A stretch of 29,265 nucleotides of DNA from UBA11222 sp030652895 (GTDB lineage: Bacteria; Pseudomonadota; Alphaproteobacteria; UBA11222): contig JBBQCS010000035.1 in assembly GCA_038318895.1 (NCBI GenBank), positions 1-29,265 on the forward strand, in the 5' to 3' direction. Every line of letters begins with the position of its first letter. The first letter of the stretch is position 1. Positions 16,021 to 24,223 of this stretch are shown piece by piece. A program made the position numbers and the translations under genes. The notes under the pieces were generated by a model. It worked only from the letters and a program-made list of their open reading frames with translations. It made no database searches and had not been told where the DNA came from.

Positions 16021-16326
16021 CTAAAGCTTTGGTTCAGGCGGAATATCTTCTTCCTCCGGCGAACCGGCAACAGGATCGGCGGACTTGCCGTCAATGCGAA
16101 AAGGGTCCATCGGCTGTTTGAAGCGCTCAATATCCTTGCGCAATCCGTCAAGTTCCGCCTCACGCCCCATTTCTTCCAAATTGAATTGAAACTCCCGCGC
16201 CATGCGCCGCGCCTTGCCCATCCACTGGCCAGCCGTTCGCATCAATTGCGGCAATTCACGCGGGCCCACAACGATGACCGCGATCACAGCTATCACCAGC
16301 AGCTCCTGCCAGCCGATATCAAGCAT
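16021..16326 (-). CDS. tatB: Sec-independent protein translocase protein TatB
   Basis: The 101-residue protein has the N-out membrane helix MLDIGWQELLVIAVIAVIVVGPRELP (conserved Gly-Pro hinge with Glu before the amphipathic helix), then an amphipathic helix (LMRTAGQWMGKARRMAREFQFNLEEM) typical of TatB, and a short polar tail. It is shorter than many TatB proteins (about 150-180 residues), because the C-terminal tail is reduced. It lies 8 bases after tatA. Confidence 0.94.
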   Translation of the reverse strand: MLDIGWQELLVIAVIAVIVVGPRELPQLMRTAGQWMGKARRMAREFQFNLEEMGREAELDGLRKDIERFKQPMDPFRIDGKSADPVAGSPEEEDIPPEPKL

Positions 16327-16334
16327 GGTGATGC

Positions 16335-16517
16335 CTAGCCTTTATTCACGCCGTCATTGTCTTGTTTTATCTGTGGCGGCGTATCATCCTCCGACATGCC
16401 CTGACGGAAACTTTTGATGCCTTTTGCAACATCTCCCATCAGATCAGAGATTTTGCCGCGCCCGAATAACAGCACAACAAGTAAGGCGACGATCAGTATG
16501 TGCCACATGCTCAGCAT
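16335..16517 (-). CDS. tatA: Sec-independent protein translocase protein TatA
   Basis: The 60-residue protein has the short TatA helix (MWHILIVALLVVLLFGRGKISDLMGDVAKGIKSFRQGM), the FGRGKIS hinge and the amphipathic helix, then an acidic tail. TatA oligomerises to form the passage for folded proteins. The usual scpB neighbour upstream is displaced by the ABC ATPase gene (stop at 16605). The 87-base gap between them shows no clear promoter. A GGGAG lies about 12 bases before the ATG. Confidence 0.94.
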   Translation of the reverse strand: MLSMWHILIVALLVVLLFGRGKISDLMGDVAKGIKSFRQGMSEDDTPPQIKQDNDGVNKG

Positions 16518-16604
16518 TTTGTGAAATAACTCCCGATTAAACTGCCGGTTCGACGTCCAATGCGCAGTGTGTCAGAATCTCTGCTGCAACGCAATGAAAG
16601 GCGA

Positions 16605-17741
16605 CTATTGGTGCGCGTCCGGATTGCCCTCACGGCCGCAGCGGCACGGAAACACCAGCGCGGATTCCGCATCGATGCTTACGCCAATCTGCGCCCCGGC
16701 AGGTGGACTGCTTACAAGAGGGGCGCGGGCCTGCATGCGCATTCCATTCGCCAGGGACAATTCAAGCAGCCTGTCCTGGCCATGCGGGCTGGCGCGCAGG
16801 ACTGTTGCACTGGCCTGGCCTGTTACGCCTGCCCCATTTACCGGACCCACGCGTAAATGTTCCGGGCGGATCAGCACTTCGGCGCCGGCCCCTTCGGACA
16901 GTCCTTTTGCGCCAATATCGCCAAGTGGCGTTTCGATGCGCCCGCCCTTCACCACCCCGTGCACACGATTGAAGTGGCAGAAAAACTCTGCCGCTTCGGC
17001 GTCCACCGGGTTGAAATACAGCGCGTCCGGCGCGCCGGTTTGCACAAGACGGCCCTTGCGCATCAGGGCAATACGGTCAGCCAGAAGCATGGCTTCTTCC
17101 GGATCGTGGGTCACCATCACCGTAGCGGCCCCGCTTTGCGCCAGAATGGCGACGGTCTGTGCCCGCACATCGTCGCGCAGACGCCGGTCAAGCCCCGAGA
17201 ATGGTTCGTCCATCAGCATGATTTTCGGGCGCGGGGCCATGGCCCGGGCCAGCGCCACGCGCTGTTGCTCTCCCCCCGACAGGGCGTGGGGATAGGATTG
17301 CGCATATTTAGCCATATCCACGGCCTGCAGCGCCGCCATCGCCGCATCATGGCGCGCCGCCCGGCCTAACGCCGACAGCCCGAACGCCACATTGTGCAAC
17401 ACGTCCAGATGGGGAAACAGCGCATAATCCTGAAACATCAGCCCGACGCCACGTTTTTCCGGCGCAACAAAGACATCGGTCCCGGCGACTTCCTGCCCAT
17501 CTATCAGTATCTGCCCAGAGGTTTGCCGGACCAGGCCGGCAATTATCCGCAACAGCGTGGATTTTCCGCATCCCGATGGCCCAAGCAGGCAGACAAACTC
17601 CCCGGCGGCCACACTGAACGAAACATCATCCACCGCCAGCATCCGGCCATAGCGGTGCGAGACATGCGCCAACGTCAGGCGCGGCGCAATTTGCGCCGCC
17701 GCAATAGCGGTTTTTTCCAGTTCAGATGTTGCTATAGGCAT
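16605..17741 (-). CDS. ABC transporter ATP-binding protein, Fbp/Pot-like (orphan)
   Basis: The 378-residue ATPase has Walker A GPSGCGKST (54-62), Q-loop Gln104, signature LSGGEQQRVALARA (154-167), Walker B IMLMDEP (174-180) and the H-loop His212 in VTHDPEEAM. Residues about 240-370 form a TOBE-type regulatory region (EVLIRPEHLRVGP is the usual entry). The overall pattern, including NVAFGLS and the ALYFNPVDAEAAEFF stretch, is closest to ferric-iron FbpC/AfuC or spermidine PotA importers. No permease or binding protein lies in the window, so it is an orphan here and the substrate is undecided. The ATG start has AAAGGG five bases upstream. It lies between scpB-paiB and tatA, in a position usually empty. 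Confidence 0.85.
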   Translation of the reverse strand: MPIATSELEKTAIAAAQIAPRLTLAHVSHRYGRMLAVDDVSFSVAAGEFVCLLGPSGCGKSTLLRIIAGLVRQTSGQILIDGQEVAGTDVFVAPEKRGVGLMFQDYALFPHLDVLHNVAFGLSALGRAARHDAAMAALQAVDMAKYAQSYPHALSGGEQQRVALARAMAPRPKIMLMDEPFSGLDRRLRDDVRAQTVAILAQSGAATVMVTHDPEEAMLLADRIALMRKGRLVQTGAPDALYFNPVDAEAAEFFCHFNRVHGVVKGGRIETPLGDIGAKGLSEGAGAEVLIRPEHLRVGPVNGAGVTGQASATVLRASPHGQDRLLELSLANGMRMQARAPLVSSPPAGAQIGVSIDAESALVFPCRCGREGNPDAHQ

Positions 17742-17793
17742 GGAGCCCTTTAAACCTGCCTTACTATCAGTCCAACAAAATCATCTCACGCAC

Positions 17794-17807
17794 TTAGTTG
17801 CAACTAA
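17794..17807. promoter_or_regulatory. 14-bp perfect palindrome upstream of the ABC ATPase gene
   Basis: TTAGTTGCAACTAA is its own reverse complement. It lies 52 bases before the ATG of the ABC ATPase gene, in the 206-base spacer (17742-17947), where it could overlap a promoter. The spacer is AT-rich and contains no recognisable gene. An 8-bp palindrome (TTCTAGAA) occurs near 17890. A repressor site is possible; the regulator is unknown. Confidence 0.3.
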
Positions 17808-17947
17808 TTATTAATACTGGATAGGCATCAGAACATAGTCCCATAGAATATCATAGCACATTGCTAACCTGTCGATTGAATTAGGGCGTTCTAGAAATTA
17901 GACACAATAAGGTGGCCACGTGCGGGCGTACTGACATACAGTCGCCG

Positions 17948-18604
17948 CTAGCCCGGTTTTTTGCGACCGCCGTCCAATTGTTGCTGCATTGATGCGGCAA
18001 TCTCCCGCGCGCCATGCAATCCCTCATCTTGCAGTCCCTTGATAACCCCGCCGCGGTCGTCAGTTGAACTGTTCTGGCTGAGCTTCCACTTGCCTACAAT
18101 GCTGATAATCTCAAACTCCAGCCCCACAATGTGGCCGACCAGGGCATCGGTGTATTCCTTTGGCGCATCGCTCACAAGCCAGGGGTCCGCGCGCCGCCTC
18201 TCTTGGGAATCAGTTAATTGTTCCAAATGCTTGATCAACCACTCCGCGTCGCCATGAGATCTGAGGATGCCGCGCGCATGGACCACGATATAGTTCCATG
18301 ACGGAACCACCTTCCCGTGTAGCTGTTTTGAGGGAAACCAAGAAGGGGAGATATAGGCATGGGGTCCGTGATAGACAAACAACGCCGGTATACCCGTCTC
18401 ACTTAATGGAACCTCATGATTGGCTCGTGCTGCATGGGCGTGCAGCATACCATATTGACCCATTTCGGAGTGAAGCAGGGTTGGCAGATGAATGGCGACC
18501 GGCCCTGTCTCTCCATTTGCCACTAAAGTCGCAAATGGGCTGGCGCGCATGAATGCATGCAAGACATCTAGTCGTGATTCTTTGAAAGCTTCTGGAACGT
18601 ACAT
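17948..18604 (-). CDS. PaiB-type FMN-binding protein
   Basis: The 218-residue protein matches the PaiB family (FMN-binding negative transcriptional regulator). It starts MYVPEAFKESRLDVLHAFMRASPFATLV, followed by the HLPTLL segment, LHAHAARANHEV (54-65), FVYHGPHAYISPSWFPSKQLHGKVVPSWNYIVVHARG (76-112) and the C-terminal IVGLEFEIISIVGKWKLSQN (about 163-182), which are the standard conserved blocks. The fold is a split-barrel FMN-binding type. In Bacillus PaiB acts with PaiA, but no paiA is present. The gene begins only 24 bases after scpB with no clear ribosome site, so it may depend on scpB transcription. Regulatory function by homology is uncertain; an enzyme role is possible. Confidence 0.87.
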   Translation of the reverse strand: MYVPEAFKESRLDVLHAFMRASPFATLVANGETGPVAIHLPTLLHSEMGQYGMLHAHAARANHEVPLSETGIPALFVYHGPHAYISPSWFPSKQLHGKVVPSWNYIVVHARGILRSHGDAEWLIKHLEQLTDSQERRRADPWLVSDAPKEYTDALVGHIVGLEFEIISIVGKWKLSQNSSTDDRGGVIKGLQDEGLHGAREIAASMQQQLDGGRKKPG

Positions 18605-18628
18605 TCGTTTGGGGCTGGAATTAGGGCT

Positions 18629-19426
18629 TCAATCTTCCGGGCTATCTGGCTCTTCCGAGGCCTCGCGCAGGCCAGGTCCGGCGACGACGTTGGAAGGGCG
18701 TCCCGGCGCATCCGCTTCTGTGCCTTTTTCCCGAGATTCCCGCCTTAGTTCCGGTAGCGTATCGTCTGCTTCCAGGGGATCTTCGTCCTCCTGCTCCGCA
18801 TCGGGGTCAGGCAGGGTAACCCGGAAGTCGGACGGCAGGCGCATGTCCAGCAGGCCTGCCGCTTTTAGCTCTTCCAGGCCAGGCAAATCCTTGAGTGATT
18901 CGAGTCCGAAATGAGTTTCAAACGCCTCCGTCGTGCCAAACGTCAGGGGACGCCCCGGGCTGCGCCGCCGCCCACGCGGCCGGATCCATTCCGTTTCGAG
19001 CAAAAGTTCCAACGTACCTTTGCTGACCGAAACACCACGAATTTCTTCGATTTCCGCACGGGTTACCGGCTGATGATAGGCAATGATGGCCAGGGTCTCA
19101 ATGGCGGCCCGTGACAGGCGCTTTTCGCGTTCGGTCTCGCGGCGCAATAAAAATGCCAGATCCGGCGCCGTACGAAACGCCCATTTACCCGCAACCCGTA
19201 CCAGATTAACCCCGCGCCGGGCATAATCCTCGACCAACTCCCCCAGCAGAGCCGCAACATCCACGCCCGCAGGCAGCCGCAGCGCCAGCGATGCCTCATC
19301 CAGCGGTTCCGACGCAGCGAACAACAAGGCCTCCACCGTACGGCGATGCTGCGGCCTGTCCGTGTGCAGTACCGCCACATTGGAAACCGTATCCAATTCC
19401 GGATCTATTTCGCCCGCATCACTCAT
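18629..19426 (-). CDS. scpB: Segregation and condensation protein ScpB
   Basis: ScpB pairs with the kleisin ScpA and the SMC ATPase to condense and separate chromosomes. The 265-residue protein has two winged-helix domains: residues about 25-105 (RRTVEALLFAASEPLDEASLALRL and the RRGVNLVRVAGKWAFRTAP wing) and about 110-185 (AAIETLAIIAYHQPVTRAEIEEIRGVSV, GRPLTFGTTEAFETHFGLESL). About 60 acidic and probably disordered residues follow. The ATG at 19424-19426 is chosen; the open frame continues upstream into scpA, but that extension has no family similarity. It lies 22 bases after scpA. Confidence 0.94.
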   Translation of the reverse strand: MSDAGEIDPELDTVSNVAVLHTDRPQHRRTVEALLFAASEPLDEASLALRLPAGVDVAALLGELVEDYARRGVNLVRVAGKWAFRTAPDLAFLLRRETEREKRLSRAAIETLAIIAYHQPVTRAEIEEIRGVSVSKGTLELLLETEWIRPRGRRRSPGRPLTFGTTEAFETHFGLESLKDLPGLEELKAAGLLDMRLPSDFRVTLPDPDAEQEDEDPLEADDTLPELRRESREKGTEADAPGRPSNVVAGPGLREASEEPDSPED

Positions 19427-19448
19427 CTGCTTGCATCCATTTTTGTGT

Positions 19449-20288
19449 TCAGTCTTCTGCTCGGGGCGTAACCCGCCCGCGAACGTGAATTGGGCCGAAC
19501 GCCTCGCTCTGCTGGATTTCAGCGTGCCCTGCCCGCACCAATTCCAGTGTGGCGGAAAATGTCGCCGCAAAGGCCGAGCGCACCGCACCGGTCTCGCGGT
19601 AATCTTCCGGCAGGAAACGCTCCAGCGTCATCCAGTCAGGAACCGATCCCAGCAAAAGGCGCAACCGGGCCAGCGCTTCGTCCATCGAATAAACCGCGGG
19701 TGGCCTGATATGCATCGGCGCGACGACAATGCGACGGGTGCGCCCCTCGGCATAGCCCTTCAATAATTCATACCACGACAGCACGTAAGTGGAACGTGTC
19801 ACCACCCGTACGCCTTCCGGCATGCCGCGGGCGAATATATCCCGGCCCAGCCTGTCCCGCCCCAGCAGCTGCGCGGCGGCATTTCGCATCGCCTCCAGCC
19901 GCTGCAGGCGATGCGCCAGAATGGCGGCCATTTCTTCGCCGCTAGGCCCGTCGTCGCCGGGTTCCGGCGGCAGCAAAAGCCGCGACTTCAGATAGGCCAG
20001 CCACGCGGCCATTACAAGATAGTCGGCAGCCAGCTCCAATCGCAACCGCCGCGCCTTTTCGATGAATTGTATAAATTGCTCGGCCAGCGCCAGGATAGAG
20101 ATCGACATCAGGTCGACCTTCTGTGTCCGCGCCAGATTCAGCAATACATCCAGTGGGCCTTCGAAACCGTCGAGATCGACGATCATCGCCTCATCCTGTT
20201 CCGACGCTTGTGCGTCGCCCGCAGCGATCCCCATTGCCGGTAACGGCTGAGATTCAGCGTCGTCAAAACTGGTTTCGGTTTCAGTCAA
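19449..20288 (-). CDS. scpA: Segregation and condensation protein ScpA (kleisin)
   Basis: ScpA is the kleisin bridging the heads of SMC. The 279-residue protein has the N-terminal helix signature DLDGFEGPLDVLLNLARTQKVDLMSISI (38-65) and AADYLVMAAWLAYLKSRLLLP (87-107), and a C-terminal winged helix from about 215 to 270. The first 30 residues are an acidic, unstructured extension. The start is TTG at 20286-20288 with AGGA close upstream; an internal ATG at 20234 would still include the conserved core but has no ribosome site. It follows nagZ by 76 bases. Confidence 0.93.
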   Translation of the reverse strand: MTETETSFDDAESQPLPAMGIAAGDAQASEQDEAMIVDLDGFEGPLDVLLNLARTQKVDLMSISILALAEQFIQFIEKARRLRLELAADYLVMAAWLAYLKSRLLLPPEPGDDGPSGEEMAAILAHRLQRLEAMRNAAAQLLGRDRLGRDIFARGMPEGVRVVTRSTYVLSWYELLKGYAEGRTRRIVVAPMHIRPPAVYSMDEALARLRLLLGSVPDWMTLERFLPEDYRETGAVRSAFAATFSATLELVRAGHAEIQQSEAFGPIHVRGRVTPRAED

Positions 20289-20364
20289 TGATCCTGGTCC
20301 GTGCTCGTAATAGGCGGCGACTCACCTGGCAAAACGCTACCTGGACAGCATACACTTATCGCTT

Positions 20365-21375
20365 CTACGACTCCAGCAGCGCCGCCAGCCGGTTCTGCGC
20401 CGCCGCCGGATCAAATTTATCGGGCAACCGCAACTGGGAAAGCGCGGCCGCACAGCGTGCCGCAGCCTGTCCAGTCAGCGCAGGGGTTTCTTGTATCACC
20501 TCACGCATCTCCGCCATCACGCCACTGCAATGCAACACCACGTCGCATCCGGCGGCCAGCGCATTGCGCGCCCTAAGGGCCAGGTCTCCCTTGAGCGCCG
20601 ACATGCCGAGGTCATCGCACATTAGCACGCCCTGAAAGCCGATCTCGCTGCGAATAACATCGTTAATTATTTTCGCGGAATGGCTGGCAGGCACAGCGCC
20701 GTCAAGCGCCGCATACGCGACATGAGCGGTCATCGCCATCGGCATATCGGACAGCGCTTTAAACGGGGCAAAGTCACTATGCCGTAATTCATCCAGGCTG
20801 ACGGTAACCTGTGGCAGGTCATGATGACTATCCGCACCGGCCCGGCCATGCCCGGGAATATGCTTCAGAACCGGCAGCACTCCGCCCGCCAGCATTGCCT
20901 TGCACATTGCCCGGCCGAGTTCCGCAACTATTTCAGGATCGTCGGAAAACGCCCGGTCACCGATCACGTCATGCCCACCGGGTGCGGGCACATCCAGCAC
21001 AGGTACGCAGTCAACCGTTATGCCAAGAACCGCCAGCTCATCGGCCAGCAGCCGGGCATTGAGGGTGCAGGCCTCAAGCGCGGCCGCAGGATTGCGCCTG
21101 TACAGCCTGCCAAAGTCGGCCGCCGGTGGCGCTTTGCGCCAGTTTGGAGGCGCAAGCCGCGCCACCCGCCCGCCCTCCTGATCGATCAGGACAGGCGCGC
21201 CGGGGCGGCCAACGCTACTCCTTAAACTGTCAACCAGTTCAATTACCTGTCCAGATGACTTGATGTTTCTTGCGAATAGAATGAAGCCCCACGGACCAGC
21301 GTCGCGAAAAAACGCAGCCTCCTCAGGCAGTAATTCAGGTCCCGAGCAGCCAAAAATAACGGCGCGCGCAGACAT
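20365..21375 (-). CDS. nagZ: Beta-N-acetylhexosaminidase NagZ (family GH3)
   Basis: NagZ removes N-acetylglucosamine from anhydro-muropeptides during peptidoglycan recycling in the cytoplasm. The 336-residue protein shows LIDQEGGRVARL (63-74), KHIPGHG (171-177), the Asp-His dyad in ADSHHDLP (181-188) and the nucleophile region LMCDDLGMSAL (251-261, Asp254), all GH3 NagZ features. The start is ATG at 21373-21375; an in-frame TTG at 21402 would overlap the SPOR gene more deeply and lacks family support. It begins 5 bases after the SPOR gene stop, so coupling is likely. Products of NagZ can signal AmpR-type beta-lactamase induction in some bacteria; no ampR or ampC is seen here. Confidence 0.95.
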   Translation of the reverse strand: MSARAVIFGCSGPELLPEEAAFFRDAGPWGFILFARNIKSSGQVIELVDSLRSSVGRPGAPVLIDQEGGRVARLAPPNWRKAPPAADFGRLYRRNPAAALEACTLNARLLADELAVLGITVDCVPVLDVPAPGGHDVIGDRAFSDDPEIVAELGRAMCKAMLAGGVLPVLKHIPGHGRAGADSHHDLPQVTVSLDELRHSDFAPFKALSDMPMAMTAHVAYAALDGAVPASHSAKIINDVIRSEIGFQGVLMCDDLGMSALKGDLALRARNALAAGCDVVLHCSGVMAEMREVIQETPALTGQAAARCAAALSQLRLPDKFDPAAAQNRLAALLES

Positions 21376-21380
21376 CGCGC

Positions 21381-22343
21381 CTAACGCGCCACTACTATGC
21401 AATCAGCCCCAGCAGCCTTCAATGCGGCGCATTGCGTATTCGCCGATGCCCGCTCGGGAAACGGGCCCGCCTGCAGACGGAAAAATCGGCCCTTTTCCCC
21501 AAGATCGGCTTCGGTCACATAATGCTCCAACTCGCCCAATATACCGGCATGGCGGCCTGCCAGTAATTTCCAGCCCGCATCAGCGGCGCCCTGCGTGCGA
21601 AACGCGCCCAGCTGCAATGCAAAGCTCTTGCCGGCGGGTGCGGCGGGGGGCGTCGTCACTGGAGAGGCCTCCAGAGCGGCCCGTTGCGGCACGGATTCAG
21701 CGTCCGTGGATACGGGCTCACCCGCCTCGTCCTCCTGGTTGATTAATGCCGCAACCTGATCCGCATCTTCCGGCGCCGCACTGCTAACCGGCGGAACCGG
21801 TTCCGCAGCAACCACATCGTCCTGCTCGGTATCAGCCTTCTTCCGGCCCATGGGATCGGGAATTTCCGGGGCTACAACTTCCGGCGCCGCAGCTGGCGCC
21901 AGGGGTGTCGCACCCGTCGCCGGCGGGGGTACGCGCACCACTCTCGGTTGTCCGTCTTCGGGTAATTCATTGTTGTACGGGCTTATGATTGTCGGCTTTT
22001 CTTTTGGTTCTTCGGCCTCTGGCAAAAGCTGCTCCAGCCCGGCCTCGTTGCCATCGATCTTGTCATAGACCGTCTTGTCCTGATGCGCGAAATTCGTACC
22101 CCCGGGGTCGTCCGGCCTGACTTTTATGTCGCCGGGTTCCGCATTGATGACTGCCAATGTCCCGTCCCCGGCATGGTCACCCCCCACATTAAAGGCATAC
22201 CAGATCAGTCCCGTAAAAATCAGCAGGGTGACCACGCCGACCATCACCAGAGTCCCGGTCATCATGCTGAAGGCCGACCGAGGAATATCCGTATCACCGT
22301 AGCCGTCGTCTAATTCGTCAGGACCAATATCTCGTTGGGGCAT
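21381..22343 (-). CDS. SPOR-domain membrane protein
   Basis: The 320-residue protein has a short acidic cytoplasmic N-terminus, one membrane helix (about 28-51), a long low-complexity periplasmic linker rich in Pro, Ala and Glu, and a C-terminal SPOR domain at about 238-320 (FALQLGAFRTQGAADAGWKLL and the RFFRLQAGPF strand). SPOR domains bind denuded septal glycan and bring proteins to the division site. The gene overlaps the argS stop by one base (TAATG), consistent with coupled translation. In many alphaproteobacteria the same gene lies between argS and nagZ. Confidence 0.9.
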   Translation of the reverse strand: MPQRDIGPDELDDGYGDTDIPRSAFSMMTGTLVMVGVVTLLIFTGLIWYAFNVGGDHAGDGTLAVINAEPGDIKVRPDDPGGTNFAHQDKTVYDKIDGNEAGLEQLLPEAEEPKEKPTIISPYNNELPEDGQPRVVRVPPPATGATPLAPAAAPEVVAPEIPDPMGRKKADTEQDDVVAAEPVPPVSSAAPEDADQVAALINQEDEAGEPVSTDAESVPQRAALEASPVTTPPAAPAGKSFALQLGAFRTQGAADAGWKLLAGRHAGILGELEHYVTEADLGEKGRFFRLQAGPFPERASANTQCAALKAAGADCIVVAR

Positions 22344-24097
22344 TAGCGCATCTCCTCCAGGGGCTCGACGCCGAGTATCGCCAGCGCAGAGGCAATTACC
22401 CCCTTGATTGCGCGAATCAGCGCGAGCCTGGCAAGTGTAACATCCTTCCGCGCGGAAACGATAAATCGCAGTTGCGGGTCCTCATTGCCTTTGTTCCACA
22501 AGCCATGGAACGCGGACGCCAGATCATGGACATAAAAGGCGATCCGGTGCGGCTCATGCGCCTGTGCCGCCGTTTCAACCATACGCGGCCACCCCGCTAA
22601 CAGCCGGATCAGTGCCAGCTCGTCAGAATCCGCGAGAAGCGAAAGATCAAGATCTCCGAAATCGAGGTTCGCAAGATCAAGATCGGGAAACGCTTCGGCG
22701 GCATTGCGCAACACCGAACATATCCGGGCATGGGCATACTGCACATAAAAAACCGGGTTATCTTTTGACTGCTCGGTCACCTTGGCAAAGTCAAAGTCCA
22801 GCGGCGCATCGTTTTTACGGTACAGCATCATGAACCGCACCGCGTCGCGGCCTACTTCATCCACTACTTCACGTAAAGATACGAAGTTACCGGAACGCTT
22901 GGACATTTTCACCGGCTCTCCGTCCCGCAACAGGCGCACCAACTGGCAAATCTTGACTTCAAGCGTTCCCTCGCCGCCGGTAACCGCTGCAACCGCCGCC
23001 GTCATGCGTTTCACATAACCGCCATGGTCCGCGCCGAACACATCGATCATCTGCGTATAGCCGCGCTGAAACTTTTCGAAATGATAGGCAATGTCCGGGG
23101 CAAAATAAGTCCAGCTGCCATCCGACTTTTTCAGCGCCCGATCGACATCGTCACCAAACTGTGTCGCGCGAAACAGGGTTTGCGGACGTGGCTCCCAATC
23201 CTCTGGCGTCTTGCCTTTTGGCGGCTCCAATACACCGACATAGATGAGCCCCCGGGATTCCAGATACGCCAGGGCCTTTTCAATCGCACCGCTTTCATGT
23301 AGGGCGCGCTCGGAATAAAAATTATCATGCTGAACACCCAGGGCGGCGAGGTCCTCACGGATCAGAATCATCATGGCTTTCAAAGCCGCATCCCGCACAA
23401 TGGGTAGCCATTGCGCCTCGGGCATCGTGCGAAGCCGATCGCCATGTTCCAGTTTTAGCTGCTGCCCCACCGGCAGCAAATATTCCCCGGGATAAAGGCC
23501 CTCGGGAATTTCCCCGATCTCTTCCCCTAGCGCTTCGCGGTAGCGCAGGAACGCAGAGCGTGCCAGAACGTCAACCTGCCCGCCCGCATCATTAATGTAA
23601 TACTCCCGGCAAACCTCATAACCTGCTGTTTTCATGAGGTTAGCGAGCGTATCGCCAAACACCGCGCCACGTGTATGCCCGACATGCATCGGCCCGGTCG
23701 GGTTGGCCGATACATATTCAATGTTGATTCGTCTGCCTTCACCGATATGCGAAACGCCAAACTGCCCCGCTTCGCGCAAAATTCCAGCCAGCACCATATG
23801 CCAGTAGCCCGCCGTCAGGCGCAGATTGATAAACCCCGGCCCGGCGATCTCGACTGTTTCAAATATGGCATCGCGTTGCAGCGCAGCCGCCAGCAATTCA
23901 GCGATCTCACGCGGTTTCATACCTGCCTGTTTCGCCAACACCAGCGCTGCATTGGTTGCAAAATCGCCATGAGAGGGATCGCGTGGCGCTTCCAGCGTTA
24001 CGGCCTGGGTGTCGCAGCCTTTCAGACGCGGCTCCGCCGCCTGCAATGCTTCGAGCGTTGCAATCACTTCAAGGCGAAAGTCATTGAATATGTTCAT
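22343..24097 (-). CDS. argS: Arginine--tRNA ligase
   Basis: The 584-residue class I synthetase charges tRNA-Arg. The N-terminal Add-1 domain spans about 1-110. The HIGH signature reads HVGH (138-141, in NPTGPMHVGHTRGAVFGD), the KMSK loop is KMSK (397-400) with GNFVSLREVVDEVGRDAVRFMML after it, and the DALR anticodon-binding domain occupies about 458-584. The start is ATG at 24095-24097 with AGGGA just upstream; an open extension to 24184 shows no family similarity. It leads the argS-SPOR-nagZ-scpA-scpB unit. Confidence 0.97.
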   Translation of the reverse strand: MNIFNDFRLEVIATLEALQAAEPRLKGCDTQAVTLEAPRDPSHGDFATNAALVLAKQAGMKPREIAELLAAALQRDAIFETVEIAGPGFINLRLTAGYWHMVLAGILREAGQFGVSHIGEGRRINIEYVSANPTGPMHVGHTRGAVFGDTLANLMKTAGYEVCREYYINDAGGQVDVLARSAFLRYREALGEEIGEIPEGLYPGEYLLPVGQQLKLEHGDRLRTMPEAQWLPIVRDAALKAMMILIREDLAALGVQHDNFYSERALHESGAIEKALAYLESRGLIYVGVLEPPKGKTPEDWEPRPQTLFRATQFGDDVDRALKKSDGSWTYFAPDIAYHFEKFQRGYTQMIDVFGADHGGYVKRMTAAVAAVTGGEGTLEVKICQLVRLLRDGEPVKMSKRSGNFVSLREVVDEVGRDAVRFMMLYRKNDAPLDFDFAKVTEQSKDNPVFYVQYAHARICSVLRNAAEAFPDLDLANLDFGDLDLSLLADSDELALIRLLAGWPRMVETAAQAHEPHRIAFYVHDLASAFHGLWNKGNEDPQLRFIVSARKDVTLARLALIRAIKGVIASALAILGVEPLEEMR

Positions 24098-24195
24098 TAT
24101 ATCCCTAGAGCCTGTGTTGTTGCAGCCTGTGACTCCGGATTTACGCGCCACCGCATATCCGGGTTGCGCGCTCCAGAGCCACAAAACAAGACCGT

Positions 24196-24201
24196 ATTAT
24201 A
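24196..24201 (-). promoter_or_regulatory. Candidate -10 box for the argS operon
   Basis: On the minus strand this reads TATAAT, a perfect -10 consensus, about 100 bases before the argS ATG and just inside the 126-base spacer (24098-24223) after the PLP decarboxylase stop. No good -35 is visible at 16-18 bases, so the call is tentative. The rest of the spacer has only a weak CCGGAT/ATCCGG inverted repeat. Confidence 0.3.
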
Positions 24202-24223
24202 TGAGCCGTGGATCCCACTTCGA

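Noticed and set aside
17742..17947. An Irr/ICE-type iron-response site around TTCTAGAA near 17890.
   Set aside because: The core palindrome is only eight bases and the flanks do not fit the known box; no firm call possible.
24134..24161. CCGGAT/ATCCGG inverted repeat before argS as a terminator for the decarboxylase.
   Set aside because: A six-base stem with a long loop and no T-tract; insufficient for a terminator or operator call.
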